DNA of 64,000 nt from Flavobacterium oncorhynchi (GCF_002217355.1 NZ_MUHA01000004.1:41950-105949); one strand, 5' to 3'. Shown: positions 16,017 to 26,050, counted from the stretch's first letter. Program-made: numbers and translations. Notes: generated by a model from the sequence alone, not told the origin.

Positions 16017-17123
16017 ATGAGCATTAGTAAAAAACAATTCCTTTTGTACGCATTCTCTGTTTTATTTCTAGCTTCTTGCGGAGATAAAGCCGAAAAAAAA
16101 TCCGCAAATATAAAAACACTGCCTGTATATAAGGTAACTGTAAAAGATACCATCGTTTCAAATCGATTTGTTGCTGATGTACATGCTAAAAATAATGTCG
16201 AAATTCATGTTCGTATACCTGGATTACTAGATAAAGTTTATGTAAGCGAAGGACAGAGAGTAAAAAAAGGACAAATTCTTTTTAAGATCAGCGACGTAGA
16301 ACTTCAAATACAACTTTTAAAAGCTGAAGCTGTTTACAAAAGCACATTGGCAGACCTTCGAATTGCTACAGTCGAATTGGAGCAGGCTCAAACTCTTTTT
16401 AATAAAAAAGTAATTGCCGATAAAGAATTAGAATTATCAAAAGCAAAGCACGATGCCGCAAATGCTAAAGTTGCTCATGCTTCGGCAGAGAGAAAAGCGA
16501 TAAAACAACAAATTAGTTTTACAACCATAACAGCACCTTTTGACGGAACTGTAGATCGTATTCCATTCAAAGAAGGAAGTTTAGTAGAAAATGGCTCTTT
16601 GCTGACAACAGTTTCACAATTAGACGATGTATATGCCTATTTCTCGATACCTGAAAATATTTACTTTCAAATGATGGCAGATAAAAGCCTTAATACCAAA
16701 GGAGATATAAAATTAGTATTGCCAAATGGTATGGTTTACGGTCAAACAGGAGAATTAAAAACAGCCGATGGGGAAATTGACAGACAAACAGGATCAATTC
16801 AGTACAAAGCCAAATTTCATAATCCGCAAGGATTTATCAAACACGGTACATCTGGAAAACTGATTATTTCTGAGCCAAGAACCAATGTCGTTTTAATTCC
16901 GCAAAAAGCAGTTTTCTCTATCCAAGACAAACAATTCGTGTTTGTGGTGGATAAAGGAGGAATTGTAAAAATGACCAATATTGTTATTGGAAGCACTCTT
17001 GATGATGTTTACATTTTGAAAAAAGGATTAAAAAAGAATGATCTTATTGTACATGAAGGAACCCAATCACTTCGAGATGGAGATAAGATTAACATTAGAG
17101 ACGCACAAAGTGTAAGCTTATAA
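16017..17123 (+). CDS. RND efflux periplasmic adaptor lipoprotein
   Basis: This 368-residue membrane-fusion protein has a lipoprotein signal with the lipobox LASC (Cys21). The usual order follows: a barrel/lipoyl half with EIHVRIPGLLDKVYVSEGQRVKKGQILF, an alpha-helical hairpin (about 100-160), the second lipoyl half with ITAPFDGTVDRIPFKEGSLV, and a beta-barrel plus membrane-proximal domain. It links the inner-membrane pump to the outer-membrane channel. It is followed after 33 bp by the pump gene. Confidence 0.93.
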   Translation: MSISKKQFLLYAFSVLFLASCGDKAEKKSANIKTLPVYKVTVKDTIVSNRFVADVHAKNNVEIHVRIPGLLDKVYVSEGQRVKKGQILFKISDVELQIQLLKAEAVYKSTLADLRIATVELEQAQTLFNKKVIADKELELSKAKHDAANAKVAHASAERKAIKQQISFTTITAPFDGTVDRIPFKEGSLVENGSLLTTVSQLDDVYAYFSIPENIYFQMMADKSLNTKGDIKLVLPNGMVYGQTGELKTADGEIDRQTGSIQYKAKFHNPQGFIKHGTSGKLIISEPRTNVVLIPQKAVFSIQDKQFVFVVDKGGIVKMTNIVIGSTLDDVYILKKGLKKNDLIVHEGTQSLRDGDKINIRDAQSVSL

Positions 17124-17156
17124 GCCATTACATAATTATTACTAAAAAAATATAAA

Positions 17157-20100
17157 ATGATAGAGTTGTTTATCAAAAGAAAAATATTGTCACTTATCAT
17201 ATCCGTGATGATAGTACTTTTGGGGTTATTGGCTTTGTTTCAATTACCCATAACGCAGTTTCCAGATATTGTACCGCCGTCTGTAACCGTAACGGCAAAA
17301 TATACAGGTGCCAATGCCGAAGTTTCGGCCAATGCTGTGGCACTACCTTTAGAACGAGCTATAAATGGTGTACCGGGAATGACCTATATGTCGACCGTTA
17401 CCTCAAATGATGGTTTAACCCTAATTCAGGTTTTCTTTGAAGTAGGAACAGATCCTGATCTTGCTGCCGTAAACGTTCAAAACAGAGTAACAACCATACT
17501 AGACGAACTTCCGGAAGAAGTAATACGAGCAGGAGTTACCACCGAAAAGGAGGTAAATAGTATGTTGATGTACTTAAATATTACAAGTACTGATAAAACT
17601 CAGGACGAACAATTTATTTTCAACTTTACAGATATTAATATTCTTCAGGAATTAAAACGTATTGATGGAGTAGGTCGTGCCGAGATTATGGGACAGAAAG
17701 AATACTCAATGCGAGTATGGCTGGATCCACAAAAAATGCTTTCCTATAATATTTCAGCAAACGAAGTGATAAGCTCGCTGCAAAAACAAAACATTTCTGC
17801 AGCTCCTGGTAAAGTTGGAGAAGGATCAGGGCAGCTTGATAATCAGCTTCAATATGTAATTAAATACGGAGGAAAATTCTTTGAACCTAAACAGTATGAA
17901 GAAGTACCGCTTCGTGCTAATTCAGATGGAACAATCTTGCGATTAAAAGATGTTTCTAATATCGAATTTGGAGCAATGAGTTACGGAATGGTTTCTAAGA
18001 CTGACGGAAAACCTTCGGCTTCAATCATGTTGAAACAAAGACCAGGTTCGAATGCCTCTGAAGTAATTGCCAGTGTAAAAGAAAAAATGGCAGAGCTGAA
18101 AATATCGTCTTTCCCTCCTGGAATGGATTATAATATTGCTTATGATGTATCACGTTTTCTTGATGCCTCAATCGATGAAGTTTTAAAAACATTAATAGAA
18201 GCCTTTATTCTAGTAGCTTTTGTTGTTTTTATATTCCTGCAAGACTGGCGTTCTACGTTGATACCAGTATTGGCAGTACCTGTAGCCTTAATTGGTTCAT
18301 TTGCCTTTATGTCGATGATGGGATTCTCGATAAACCTACTTACCCTTTTTGCCCTAGTACTTTCCATAGGAATCGTTGTCGATAATGCTATTGTAGTTGT
18401 AGAAGCCGTCCATGTTAAAATTTCTGAAGAACATATGGCGCCTCTGCCCGCAACAATTAGTGCGATGAAAGAAATTACAGGAGCCGTTATTGCGATTACA
18501 ATTGTTATGGCAGCCGTGTTTATACCAGTTGCATTCTTGAGCGGTCCTGTTGGAGTTTTCTACAGACAGTTTTCACTTACTATGGCAATTAGTATTGTAA
18601 TTTCGGGAATTAACGCCCTAACATTAACACCAGCTTTGTGTGCCATAATGCTTAAACCGCATGATCCAAATAAAAAGAACACATCATTATTAGATCGTTT
18701 CTTTGTTCGTTTTAATGCGTGGTTCGACAATATTACTTCAAAATACATCAGAGTATTGTCAAAATTTGCAGACAGAAGTTCTATGACTATCGGACTTTTA
18801 GTTTTGTTCTGTTTCCTTACTTGGGGAACTTCGAAGTTTTTACCTTCAGGATTTATACCTTCTGAAGATCAGGGAATGGTGTATGTAAACGTAACTACAC
18901 CGCAAGGAGCTACCGTAGAACGTACCGAAAAAGTACTTGATGAAGTAACTCGCATTGCCAAACAAATTGACGGAGTTGATAACGTAACAACTCTTGCAGG
19001 TTACAGCATTGTTACTGAAATTGCAGGAGCTTCTTACGGTATGGGAATGATAAACCTGAAAGACTGGAAAGATCGAAACATTTCTGTAAATGAATTTATT
19101 ACAATGCTTACGCAGAAAACAAAAGGTATTGCCGATGCTCAAATCGAAGTTTTTGCACCGCCTACAGTTCCCGGTTTTGGTAATACCAGTGGTTTTGAAT
19201 TACGTTTGCTGGACAAATCAGGAGGAACCATCAATAATACTGATGCCGTTACTAAAAACTTTATTAAAGAATTGAATGCTTCGCCAGAAATACAAAATTC
19301 ATTTACCAGTTTTGATGCTACATTTCCGCAGTATTTAATACATATTGATTATGATCTTGCGGCTAAAAAAGGAATATCTGTAGACAATGCGATGTCTACC
19401 TTGCAAACCATGCTGGGATCGTTTTATGCTACAAACTTTATTCGTTTTTCTCAAATGTATAAAGTAATGGTACAAGCAAGTCCGCAGTTTAGAAAAAATC
19501 CAGAAAGTATTCTAGACATGTATCTTAAAAATGATGCAGGTGAAATGGTGCCATTTTCAACATTTATAAAATTAGAACGAGTTTACGGCCCTGAGGTTTT
19601 AACCCGCTATAATATGTATATGTCTGCCATGATTAATGGTGAGCCAGCTGAAGGATTTAGTTCTGGAGAAGCCATTGCTGCCGTAGAAAAAATCGCAGCC
19701 GAAAAGCTGCCAAGCAGGTTCGAACTCGAATGGTCTGGAATGACGCGTGAAGAAATTCTATCAGGAAACCAAACCATTTACATTTTTGCCTTATGTATCC
19801 TTTTTGTTTACTTATTACTTGCCGCACAATACGAGAGCTTATTGCTTCCGTTTCCAGTGCTTTTAAGTTTACCAGTAGGAGTTTTTGGTTCGTACCTCGC
19901 ATTACTCGCAGTGGGCTTAGACAATAATATTTATGCCCAAGTCGCCTTAGTCATGCTTATAGGACTCCTCGCCAAGAATGCCATTTTGATTGTAGAGTTT
20001 GCGATTGCCCAAAATAAGTTAGGGCAGGGAATTACCGAAGCAGCAATTGAAGGTGCAAGATTACGTTTCAGACCTATTTTGATGACCTCATTTGCTTTTA

Positions 20101-20270
20101 TTTCTGGACTTATACCATTGTGTATTGCTTCTGGAGCTGGTGCAATTGGAAACCGATCTATTGGTACTGCAGCTGCAGGAGGAATGTTAATAGGAACCAT
20201 TTTTGGACTGGTAATCATTCCGGGGCTTTACATCCTGTTTGCAAAAATTGAAAAAGCTTGGAATAAATAA
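17157..20270 (+). CDS. RND multidrug efflux permease (HAE1/AcrB-like)
   Basis: This 1037-residue inner-membrane proton/drug antiporter has the full twelve-helix, two-repeat layout and large periplasmic loops after TM1 and TM7. The opening IELFIKRKILSLIISVMIV and the PITQFPDIVPPSV stretch are typical of HAE1 pumps. The proton-relay position in TM4 reads GIVVDNAIVVVE with Asp409-Asn410, where AcrB has two aspartates. Lys940 in TM10 (GLLAKNAILIVEF) is conserved. It sits between adaptor and outer-membrane channel genes; the stop directly abuts the next start. Confidence 0.95.
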   Translation: MIELFIKRKILSLIISVMIVLLGLLALFQLPITQFPDIVPPSVTVTAKYTGANAEVSANAVALPLERAINGVPGMTYMSTVTSNDGLTLIQVFFEVGTDPDLAAVNVQNRVTTILDELPEEVIRAGVTTEKEVNSMLMYLNITSTDKTQDEQFIFNFTDINILQELKRIDGVGRAEIMGQKEYSMRVWLDPQKMLSYNISANEVISSLQKQNISAAPGKVGEGSGQLDNQLQYVIKYGGKFFEPKQYEEVPLRANSDGTILRLKDVSNIEFGAMSYGMVSKTDGKPSASIMLKQRPGSNASEVIASVKEKMAELKISSFPPGMDYNIAYDVSRFLDASIDEVLKTLIEAFILVAFVVFIFLQDWRSTLIPVLAVPVALIGSFAFMSMMGFSINLLTLFALVLSIGIVVDNAIVVVEAVHVKISEEHMAPLPATISAMKEITGAVIAITIVMAAVFIPVAFLSGPVGVFYRQFSLTMAISIVISGINALTLTPALCAIMLKPHDPNKKNTSLLDRFFVRFNAWFDNITSKYIRVLSKFADRSSMTIGLLVLFCFLTWGTSKFLPSGFIPSEDQGMVYVNVTTPQGATVERTEKVLDEVTRIAKQIDGVDNVTTLAGYSIVTEIAGASYGMGMINLKDWKDRNISVNEFITMLTQKTKGIADAQIEVFAPPTVPGFGNTSGFELRLLDKSGGTINNTDAVTKNFIKELNASPEIQNSFTSFDATFPQYLIHIDYDLAAKKGISVDNAMSTLQTMLGSFYATNFIRFSQMYKVMVQASPQFRKNPESILDMYLKNDAGEMVPFSTFIKLERVYGPEVLTRYNMYMSAMINGEPAEGFSSGEAIAAVEKIAAEKLPSRFELEWSGMTREEILSGNQTIYIFALCILFVYLLLAAQYESLLLPFPVLLSLPVGVFGSYLALLAVGLDNNIYAQVALVMLIGLLAKNAILIVEFAIAQNKLGQGITEAAIEGARLRFRPILMTSFAFISGLIPLCIASGAGAIGNRSIGTAAAGGMLIGTIFGLVIIPGLYILFAKIEKAWNK

Positions 20271-21782
20271 ATGAAAACAATGAAAAATAATTTTAGAAAA
20301 TTTCTTAAACATACAGAGTCAATATATCTCATCACGAATAAATCAAAATATGTACTTGTAGTTGTGTTTTTAATGTTACTTTCTGCCTGTTCTGCCCCGA
20401 AAGAGGCAGAGCAGCAGAAGGTAAAAACACTGCCTGAAAATTTTGCCTCAAATCCAAAAACAACAGACAGCCAGCAGACATTTACACCGCTAAAAACAGA
20501 ATCGTATTTTAAAGATCCAGAGCTGGAAAAATTGTTAGACATAGCAGTAGCTCAGAATCCTGATTATTTGGCAATGCAGCAGAGAATTCTCATTGCAAAT
20601 TCGCATCTAAAAGTGGCAAAATTAGCTTTACTGCCTTCGTTTGACATTGGTGCTGATGTTTCAGGAACACATTACGGTAAATATACTATGGATGGCGTAG
20701 GAAACTTCGATACTAATTTCTCACAGAATATATCAGAAAAACAAAGAATTAATACAGATGTAACTCCTAATTTATTTTTAGGAGGAAAAGTATCTTGGGA
20801 AGCTGATATATGGGGAAAATTAAGTAACAGAAAAAAAGCTGCTCAACAAAGATTTCTTGCATCACAAGAAGGTGTAAGATTGTTGCAGACAAGATTATTG
20901 AGCGATGTTGCTGAGCTTTATTTTAAGCTTATTGCGCTCGATAAACAAAAAGTAATTTATGAGCGAAACTTAAAAACACAGCAGCGTGCCCTTGATATTG
21001 TTTCGGCACAGCGTGCAGTTGGTAAAGCAACAGAATTAGCTGTGCAGCAATTTAATGCTCAAAACAATAGTATTTTGGCTGAAGCCGAAGAATTGAACCT
21101 TAGTATAGATCAAACGGAAAAAGCCCTACTGACTCTTTTAGGTGAATACGGAGGTAAAGTTACGAGAAGCAAAGATTTTCTATCAGGACATCTTGAAGTG
21201 CTGAATCAAAAAATGAGTGTCGATTCAATCATACATAATCGACCAGATGTGTCTCAAGCTTATTTCGAATTGCTTGCAACAAAAGCGGATGCGAAATCGG
21301 CGAGAGCTGCTTTTTTTCCAACAGTAAACTTAGGAGGATATGTTGGTCTTAATTCATTTTCTTTTGCAACATTCTTCGACAGCGGATCATTTGCTTGGCA
21401 GTTATTGGGCGGAATTACTGCGCCAATATTTAATAAAGGACAAATTAAACATGAATTTTTTACTGCCAATCGCAGACAGCAGATCAGCTTTTTAGAATAT
21501 CAAAATTCGATCACTACTGCGTACAATGAATTGAGTGCGTTATTGTATCGCACAAAAGCGTTTGAAGATGTTTTAAAATACAAGTCAAAACAAGTTGAAC
21601 ATCTCGAAATTGCAGTAAATGTGTCAAATGATTTGTATTTGAGCGGTTATGCCAATTATCTAGAAATAATAAACGCACAAAAAGACATGCTGCAGGCAGA
21701 ACTTGATTTTGTAGACATACAATTTAAAAATGTAAGCTCGCAAGTATTGTTGTACAAAGCTTTAGGAGGAGGAATAAACTAA
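20271..21782 (+). CDS. RND efflux outer-membrane channel lipoprotein (OprM/NodT-like)
   Basis: This 503-residue TolC-superfamily protein has an unusually long N-terminal extension before its lipobox LLSAC (Cys40); a start nearer the hydrophobic segment is possible but no other ATG fits well. Two repeats of the outer-membrane efflux domain follow, with the pair LEKLLDIAVAQNPDYLAM and VAELYFKLIALDKQ, and the late motif RPDVSQAYFELLATKADAKSARAAFFPTVNL. It completes the tripartite pump. Its first codon directly follows the stop of the permease gene. Confidence 0.93.
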   Translation: MKTMKNNFRKFLKHTESIYLITNKSKYVLVVVFLMLLSACSAPKEAEQQKVKTLPENFASNPKTTDSQQTFTPLKTESYFKDPELEKLLDIAVAQNPDYLAMQQRILIANSHLKVAKLALLPSFDIGADVSGTHYGKYTMDGVGNFDTNFSQNISEKQRINTDVTPNLFLGGKVSWEADIWGKLSNRKKAAQQRFLASQEGVRLLQTRLLSDVAELYFKLIALDKQKVIYERNLKTQQRALDIVSAQRAVGKATELAVQQFNAQNNSILAEAEELNLSIDQTEKALLTLLGEYGGKVTRSKDFLSGHLEVLNQKMSVDSIIHNRPDVSQAYFELLATKADAKSARAAFFPTVNLGGYVGLNSFSFATFFDSGSFAWQLLGGITAPIFNKGQIKHEFFTANRRQQISFLEYQNSITTAYNELSALLYRTKAFEDVLKYKSKQVEHLEIAVNVSNDLYLSGYANYLEIINAQKDMLQAELDFVDIQFKNVSSQVLLYKALGGGIN

Positions 21783-21810
21783 AAACTTCTTCAATGCTAT
21801 TTCTAATAAA

Positions 21811-21847
21811 ATGCGTAAAGGTCTAAGACTTTTGCGCATTTTTTTTA
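21811..21847 (+). terminator. terminator of the RND efflux operon
   Basis: ATGCGTAAAG and CTTTTGCGCAT pair with two wobble positions around a short inner stem GTC/GAC, and a run of eight T follows. Confidence 0.8.
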
Positions 21848-21950
21848 CTGTTTATCTTTTGTATGAAAAAAACTTAGTTAAAGAAAAATATTTATATTTA
21901 TCGAGGCGAATTGAATCTGGCTAAATAGTTAAGAAGTCAAATTAAATAGT

Positions 21951-22367
21951 ATGAAAAGAATATCCAGTAACACGACATACTTTCGAAGAAAAATTATTCC
22001 AATAATTCTCTTTGTAAATTTGCTAGTAATGTTTTTGGGCTTTTTAATTTTTGATTTTACATTTAGAGATTTAGCATTTATATTTTTTCCAACTTTAATT
22101 TTTTTTATTGCATGGATATTAAGATTTAGAAAACTAGAAATAGTGTATTTAGGAGATAAGTTTTTAGAAACTAATACTCAAAAGATATTATTTGAGAATA
22201 TTATATCTGTCAATAAAATAAGTTCATTTTGTTATAAGATATCATATAAGGTAGATGATACATTTAAGTCTATTATTTTTATGATCGATTCATTTCCTTC
22301 TTATCCATCTTCTATTCCCAATTCAGTAAAAGAAATTACAGAGTTTGTAAAAAGTAATAACGGGTAA
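21951..22367 (+). CDS. small membrane protein with two helices, unknown function
   Basis: This 138-residue protein has two adjacent hydrophobic segments (about 14-34 and 37-56) followed by a soluble tail with the pattern RKLEIVYLGDKFLETNTQKILFENI. The two-helix plus beta-strand layout resembles small membrane PH-domain-like proteins of Flavobacteria, but no family motif can be named. It stands alone between the efflux terminator and the dipeptidase gene. Confidence 0.65.
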   Translation: MKRISSNTTYFRRKIIPIILFVNLLVMFLGFLIFDFTFRDLAFIFFPTLIFFIAWILRFRKLEIVYLGDKFLETNTQKILFENIISVNKISSFCYKISYKVDDTFKSIIFMIDSFPSYPSSIPNSVKEITEFVKSNNG

Positions 22368-22498
22368 ATTATATTTGCTTTGTAACGACTCGTTCAATTA
22401 ATCAGCTAAAAGAAAATCAAAATTATCCATATGAAAACCGATTAAATAGGAGATTGGCGTTTTTTTGAGTAATTTCATTTTTTCAAAATTTAAAACTC

Positions 22499-23143
22499 AT
22501 GGTACAATTAACCAAAACTCTTTGTGTAATCGCTTTTTTTTCAATAATCTCTGCAAATGCTCAAAACGAAACATATGCAAGTCCCAAAGAAGTTGCAGAT
22601 ACAACTTTTGTAAATTTAAAAGACTATAGCAAAGATTTTGTGTACGATATGAAATACGCGACCGAAGACAATTTTTTGAAAGCAAAAGTATACGATTGTG
22701 CAGAATGTTTACTGCGTTACAAAACGGTTAAAGCTTTAATTGCCGCTAATAAAGATTTTATAGAAAAAGGCTATAGAATTAAGCTTTTCGATTGTTACAG
22801 ACCTTTATCAATTCAGAAAAAAATGTGGGAGATTGTTCCAAAACCTGAATATGTTGCAGATCCAAAAAAAGGATCAATTCATAATAGAGGAGGAGCCGTA
22901 GATATTACATTAGTTGATTCTAATGGCAAAGAGTTAGAAATGGGGACTTCTTTTGATTACTTTGGACTTGAGGCAAGCCACAGCTTTCCAATACTTCCTA
23001 AAAAAGTAAAATCGAACAGAAAATTTCTAAAAAAAATAATGATTCAGAATGGGTTCAATCCGTTCGATTCAGAATGGTGGCATTATAATTTAAAAACAGG
23101 GCTCAAAGACCCTGTTTCTAATCAAAATTGGAATTGTGAATAA
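22499..23143 (+). CDS. secreted D-alanyl-D-alanine dipeptidase (VanX/DdpX family, M15D)
   Basis: This 214-residue zinc dipeptidase has a signal peptide (1 to about 21, ending ANAQ). Zinc ligands His128 and Asp135 lie in SIHNRGGAVDITLVD, and Glu192 and His195 in SEWWHYNL. The substrate-positioning FDCYRPLSIQ is also present. It hydrolyses D-Ala-D-Ala. The signal peptide suggests a periplasmic role in recycling or nutrition, as with DdpX, rather than vancomycin resistance. No vanH/vanA genes are nearby. Confidence 0.92.
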   Translation: MVQLTKTLCVIAFFSIISANAQNETYASPKEVADTTFVNLKDYSKDFVYDMKYATEDNFLKAKVYDCAECLLRYKTVKALIAANKDFIEKGYRIKLFDCYRPLSIQKKMWEIVPKPEYVADPKKGSIHNRGGAVDITLVDSNGKELEMGTSFDYFGLEASHSFPILPKKVKSNRKFLKKIMIQNGFNPFDSEWWHYNLKTGLKDPVSNQNWNCE

Positions 23144-23147
23144 TTAA

Positions 23148-23714
23148 TTATTCAACACATCTTATGTTTTGCATAAAGTAAGTATTGGGTTGGTAAGTCT
23201 TGCCGTTCATTTCAGAAACCAACTCGCTTTTTACAATATAATCGTCGATATCAGTCAAGTACTTAATTCTCATGATCGAAACAGGTGATTTTTTCAATTC
23301 CTCAAAGTTATCTTTCATGAACATAAAAATTCCAGTATTTACACGGTTGTCAAAACCTTTATCGTCGCGAAGTAAAGTACCGCAGTTTTCTTGATTGATA
23401 TGTAGTAAAGTAACAATTTTACCATTTTCTAACTGCAAAAATATTTTTGAGTTTTTATCAAAACAGTTGGCTTTCATAAAATCTTTACTTTTTTGAATCA
23501 GCTGCACATTCAAAGTTGGAAGACCATCCGTTTGTGCCAGCGAAAAGAAGATATAGCTGGAAGTACCTCCAAAGTTTTTCTCGCTTACTAAATATTCATT
23601 AGTTATTTTATAAGTCCCAATAGAATCGGTAACATTAGTACTATATTCACATGGTTTTTGTGCAAATGCAGTAAAGGTTAATAGAAAAAAGGTTAGTGTA
23701 ATTAAGTGTTTCAT
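23148..23714 (-). CDS. secreted protein of unknown function
   Basis: This 188-residue protein starts with a signal peptide (MKHLITLTFFLLTFTAFAQ). The rest is soluble, with four or five Cys (for example KPCEYSTNV, MKANCFDKNS, ENCGTLL, NIRCVE) that could form disulfides. No family is recognised. It is the last gene of a tight three-gene operon, starting 1 nt after the methyltransferase stop, and its 3' end faces the dipeptidase gene 4 bp away. Confidence 0.75.
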   Translation of the reverse strand: MKHLITLTFFLLTFTAFAQKPCEYSTNVTDSIGTYKITNEYLVSEKNFGGTSSYIFFSLAQTDGLPTLNVQLIQKSKDFMKANCFDKNSKIFLQLENGKIVTLLHINQENCGTLLRDDKGFDNRVNTGIFMFMKDNFEELKKSPVSIMRIKYLTDIDDYIVKSELVSEMNGKTYQPNTYFMQNIRCVE

Positions 23715-23715
23715 T

Positions 23716-24897
23716 TTAAATTATTTTTCTGCAAATTAAAACTATTTTGTTATCATTTTTATCAGTTGTAAAAAAACAATATTTATTACCGCCATTTTTT
23801 ATTTTCCATTTTTTTCGAATGTTCTCTACCGTTTCAGGAAAATTTCTAGTGGTAATATTTGCCTGCTCATTTACAAGCTCTGTTTTCATATCATTTTTAT
23901 TGTACGGAATCACTTTTTCTATTTCGAAAGCACGCCCTGGAAAATCAATTAATTCGTTAGAAGTATATAAATGCGAATGTTTGTGAAGTTTACCAATTTT
24001 AAAAATCGAGCTTACTTCATCAAATCCGCCAGATTTCATTATTGCCGAATTGGGTTCGTAAATGTACTTTTTAGGTAATTCATAAGGCATAAAATTCATT
24101 TCGTCATCCAAGACAAAATCAAAGGTTTCAATTTTATCCTTTAAAATATTAGCTGTTTTTAAAGTAATACTGCCTTTATACTGATTGTGAATTTCAAAAA
24201 GCAATTCCTTAACCTCGTTTTCGAGAGCAATTATATGAATGTTTTTTACAAATTTTAATTCAGATAAACCCGCAGAAATATCTAGTAAAGGAGCCGTTTT
24301 GATTAAAATTGAATTCGATTTTTCAAAATAAAAGTCTAATGATTCCGGAACATTTGGCAAACAGTCTTTCAACATAAAAACCTTGCCTTTGGCATCATTT
24401 CGACGAGAAGGATCAATATAAATCCAATCCCACTTTATTTCAGATTTATCTAAAATATTTGCAGAATCAGCAGCGTAGAAATCACAGTTTGCAACTTTCA
24501 GCTGTTCAAAATTATGTTTTACAATATTGGATAAATCTTCATTGATTTCGCAATGCGCAACAAGTTTAAACTTTTTAGAAAAGTAATAATCATCAACTCC
24601 AAAACCGCCTGTAAGATCAATTAAAGATTTACCAGAAATTAAAGAAGCTTTATATTCAGCCGTTTTTTCTGATGAGGTTTGTTCAACAGAAACCTTGCTT
24701 GGATAAATAATGTTTTCAGTTGAGAACCAGGTTGACAGTTTATCTTTAGCTTTAGTTCTGGCTTCGATTTGATTTAAAACTGCTATCCAGTCAACCTCAG
24801 GAAAAGGATTTTTCTGAAGCGCAAGTTTACTAATAGAAACACCAGTATTTTGAGTAATAAATTCTTGGATATTTTTGTTTAAAATCGAAAAGTTCAA
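23716..24897 (-). CDS. class I SAM-dependent methyltransferase with THUMP-like domain
   Basis: This 393-residue protein has a Rossmann methyltransferase core with the SAM loop SLIDLTGGFG (91-100) and the catalytic-region motif DPSRR (162-166). A C-terminal THUMP-like RNA-binding region follows from about residue 300. This Bacteroidota family is thought to act on RNA, but its target is unknown. It is preceded by a helical N-terminal domain. It lies 2 nt after the AI-2E permease gene, and the secreted-protein gene follows after 1 nt. Confidence 0.85.
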   Translation of the reverse strand: MNFSILNKNIQEFITQNTGVSISKLALQKNPFPEVDWIAVLNQIEARTKAKDKLSTWFSTENIIYPSKVSVEQTSSEKTAEYKASLISGKSLIDLTGGFGVDDYYFSKKFKLVAHCEINEDLSNIVKHNFEQLKVANCDFYAADSANILDKSEIKWDWIYIDPSRRNDAKGKVFMLKDCLPNVPESLDFYFEKSNSILIKTAPLLDISAGLSELKFVKNIHIIALENEVKELLFEIHNQYKGSITLKTANILKDKIETFDFVLDDEMNFMPYELPKKYIYEPNSAIMKSGGFDEVSSIFKIGKLHKHSHLYTSNELIDFPGRAFEIEKVIPYNKNDMKTELVNEQANITTRNFPETVENIRKKWKIKNGGNKYCFFTTDKNDNKIVLICRKII

Positions 24898-24899
24898 TG

Positions 24900-25991
24900 C
24901 TAAATTCTTTCAGTTAATACGGAGACAATTTTGTTGTCAGGGAAAAATTCTTTTAAGATTACTTTTACCATAGTAAAAAATGGAATTGCAATAATCATTC
25001 CTACGATTCCAAAAGTGATACCGCTGATTACCGTAATTAAGAATATCTCTAACGGATGCGAATTTACACTTTTTGATGAAATTATAGGCTGGCTGATATT
25101 ATTATCAATAGCTTGAACAAGTAAAAAGCCTATGACTACATATATTGTCGTAGGTAAAATCTCCGATTGAAAATCTTGCCCAATTAAGCTGATCATAGTT
25201 AATAATGCCGCCAGTATAGTGCCAATAATTGGTCCTATATATGGTATGATGTTTAAAATTGCGCATAAAAAAGCAATTACAAATGCATTTTTGTTGCCAA
25301 AAATAAGAAGCACAATAAAATACAAAATAAATACGACCGTTAATTGAAGAAGTAAACCAATAAAATAGCGGGTTAAAAAATGATTTATCTTAGCAATTGA
25401 GTTTAAAATTTTATCTTCATTAGTGTCAGGCAGAATTTTTCTTGCCGAAACTTTAAAGGCATCTTGATCTTTGATGAAGAAAAAAGTTATGAAAAATACC
25501 GAAACGAATCCCATACCCATATCTGCCATAAAGCTGAAAAGAGAGTTTAAGAAGCCTGTAAAATAAGTTAAATCCAGCATGGAAGTTATTTTAGATTCTT
25601 TTAAAACTTTATTCAAATCTACATGCTGAATATTAAAGTAACTTTCGATACTTTTTTCTGTAGCAATAAACTGCTGCTGCAAGTTGTTAGTATCGAGCAG
25701 TGATAAATTATTGGCTTGTGAAATAATTAATGGAACAAATAGTAAAATAAAACCCACTAATGCTAATACAAAAAGGATAAGAGTGGTAGTGGCGGCCAAT
25801 GAATTGCTGAATTTTAATTTGTTTTTCAAAAACTGTACTAACGGATTTGCAATCAGGCATAGTATTAAAGAAATACATAAGTAAACAATAACACTTTGAA
25901 TTTCATATAAAAAATAGAGTCCCGCGCCTACAAGTAAGATTGTAGTTAAAGCTCTTAAAATTCCGTTTGAAATAGTTTTTGACGTCACCAT
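24900..25991 (-). CDS. AI-2E family transporter (PerM/YhhT-like)
   Basis: This 363-residue integral membrane protein has about seven or eight hydrophobic helices and the family end region GPIIGTILAALLTMISLI ... GFLLVQAIDNNISQPIISSKSVNSHPLEIFL ... GITFGIVGMIIAIPF. Members export autoinducer-2 or small molecules or, in some cases, exchange Na+/H+; the substrate here is unknown. It heads the operon with the methyltransferase and secreted protein. A terminator at 26051-26078 separates it from the protease gene upstream. Confidence 0.9.
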   Translation of the reverse strand: MVTSKTISNGILRALTTILLVGAGLYFLYEIQSVIVYLCISLILCLIANPLVQFLKNKLKFSNSLAATTTLILFVLALVGFILLFVPLIISQANNLSLLDTNNLQQQFIATEKSIESYFNIQHVDLNKVLKESKITSMLDLTYFTGFLNSLFSFMADMGMGFVSVFFITFFFIKDQDAFKVSARKILPDTNEDKILNSIAKINHFLTRYFIGLLLQLTVVFILYFIVLLIFGNKNAFVIAFLCAILNIIPYIGPIIGTILAALLTMISLIGQDFQSEILPTTIYVVIGFLLVQAIDNNISQPIISSKSVNSHPLEIFLITVISGITFGIVGMIIAIPFFTMVKVILKEFFPDNKIVSVLTERI

Positions 25992-26050
25992 ATTTAAATT
26001 TTAGATGATAAATATAGGAAAAAGCTTTTGAAAATTTTGGATAAACAAAA

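Noticed and set aside
19931..20218. 95-residue leftward frame
   Set aside because: It is a shadow of the RND permease TM10-TM12 region.
20228..20542. 104-residue leftward frame over the start of the outer-membrane channel gene
   Set aside because: It is antisense to the permease end and channel start, which have clear function and codon use.
22499..23143. Vancomycin resistance operon (vanX)
   Set aside because: The dipeptidase has a signal peptide and no vanH, vanA, vanR or vanS neighbours, so a resistance locus is not supported.
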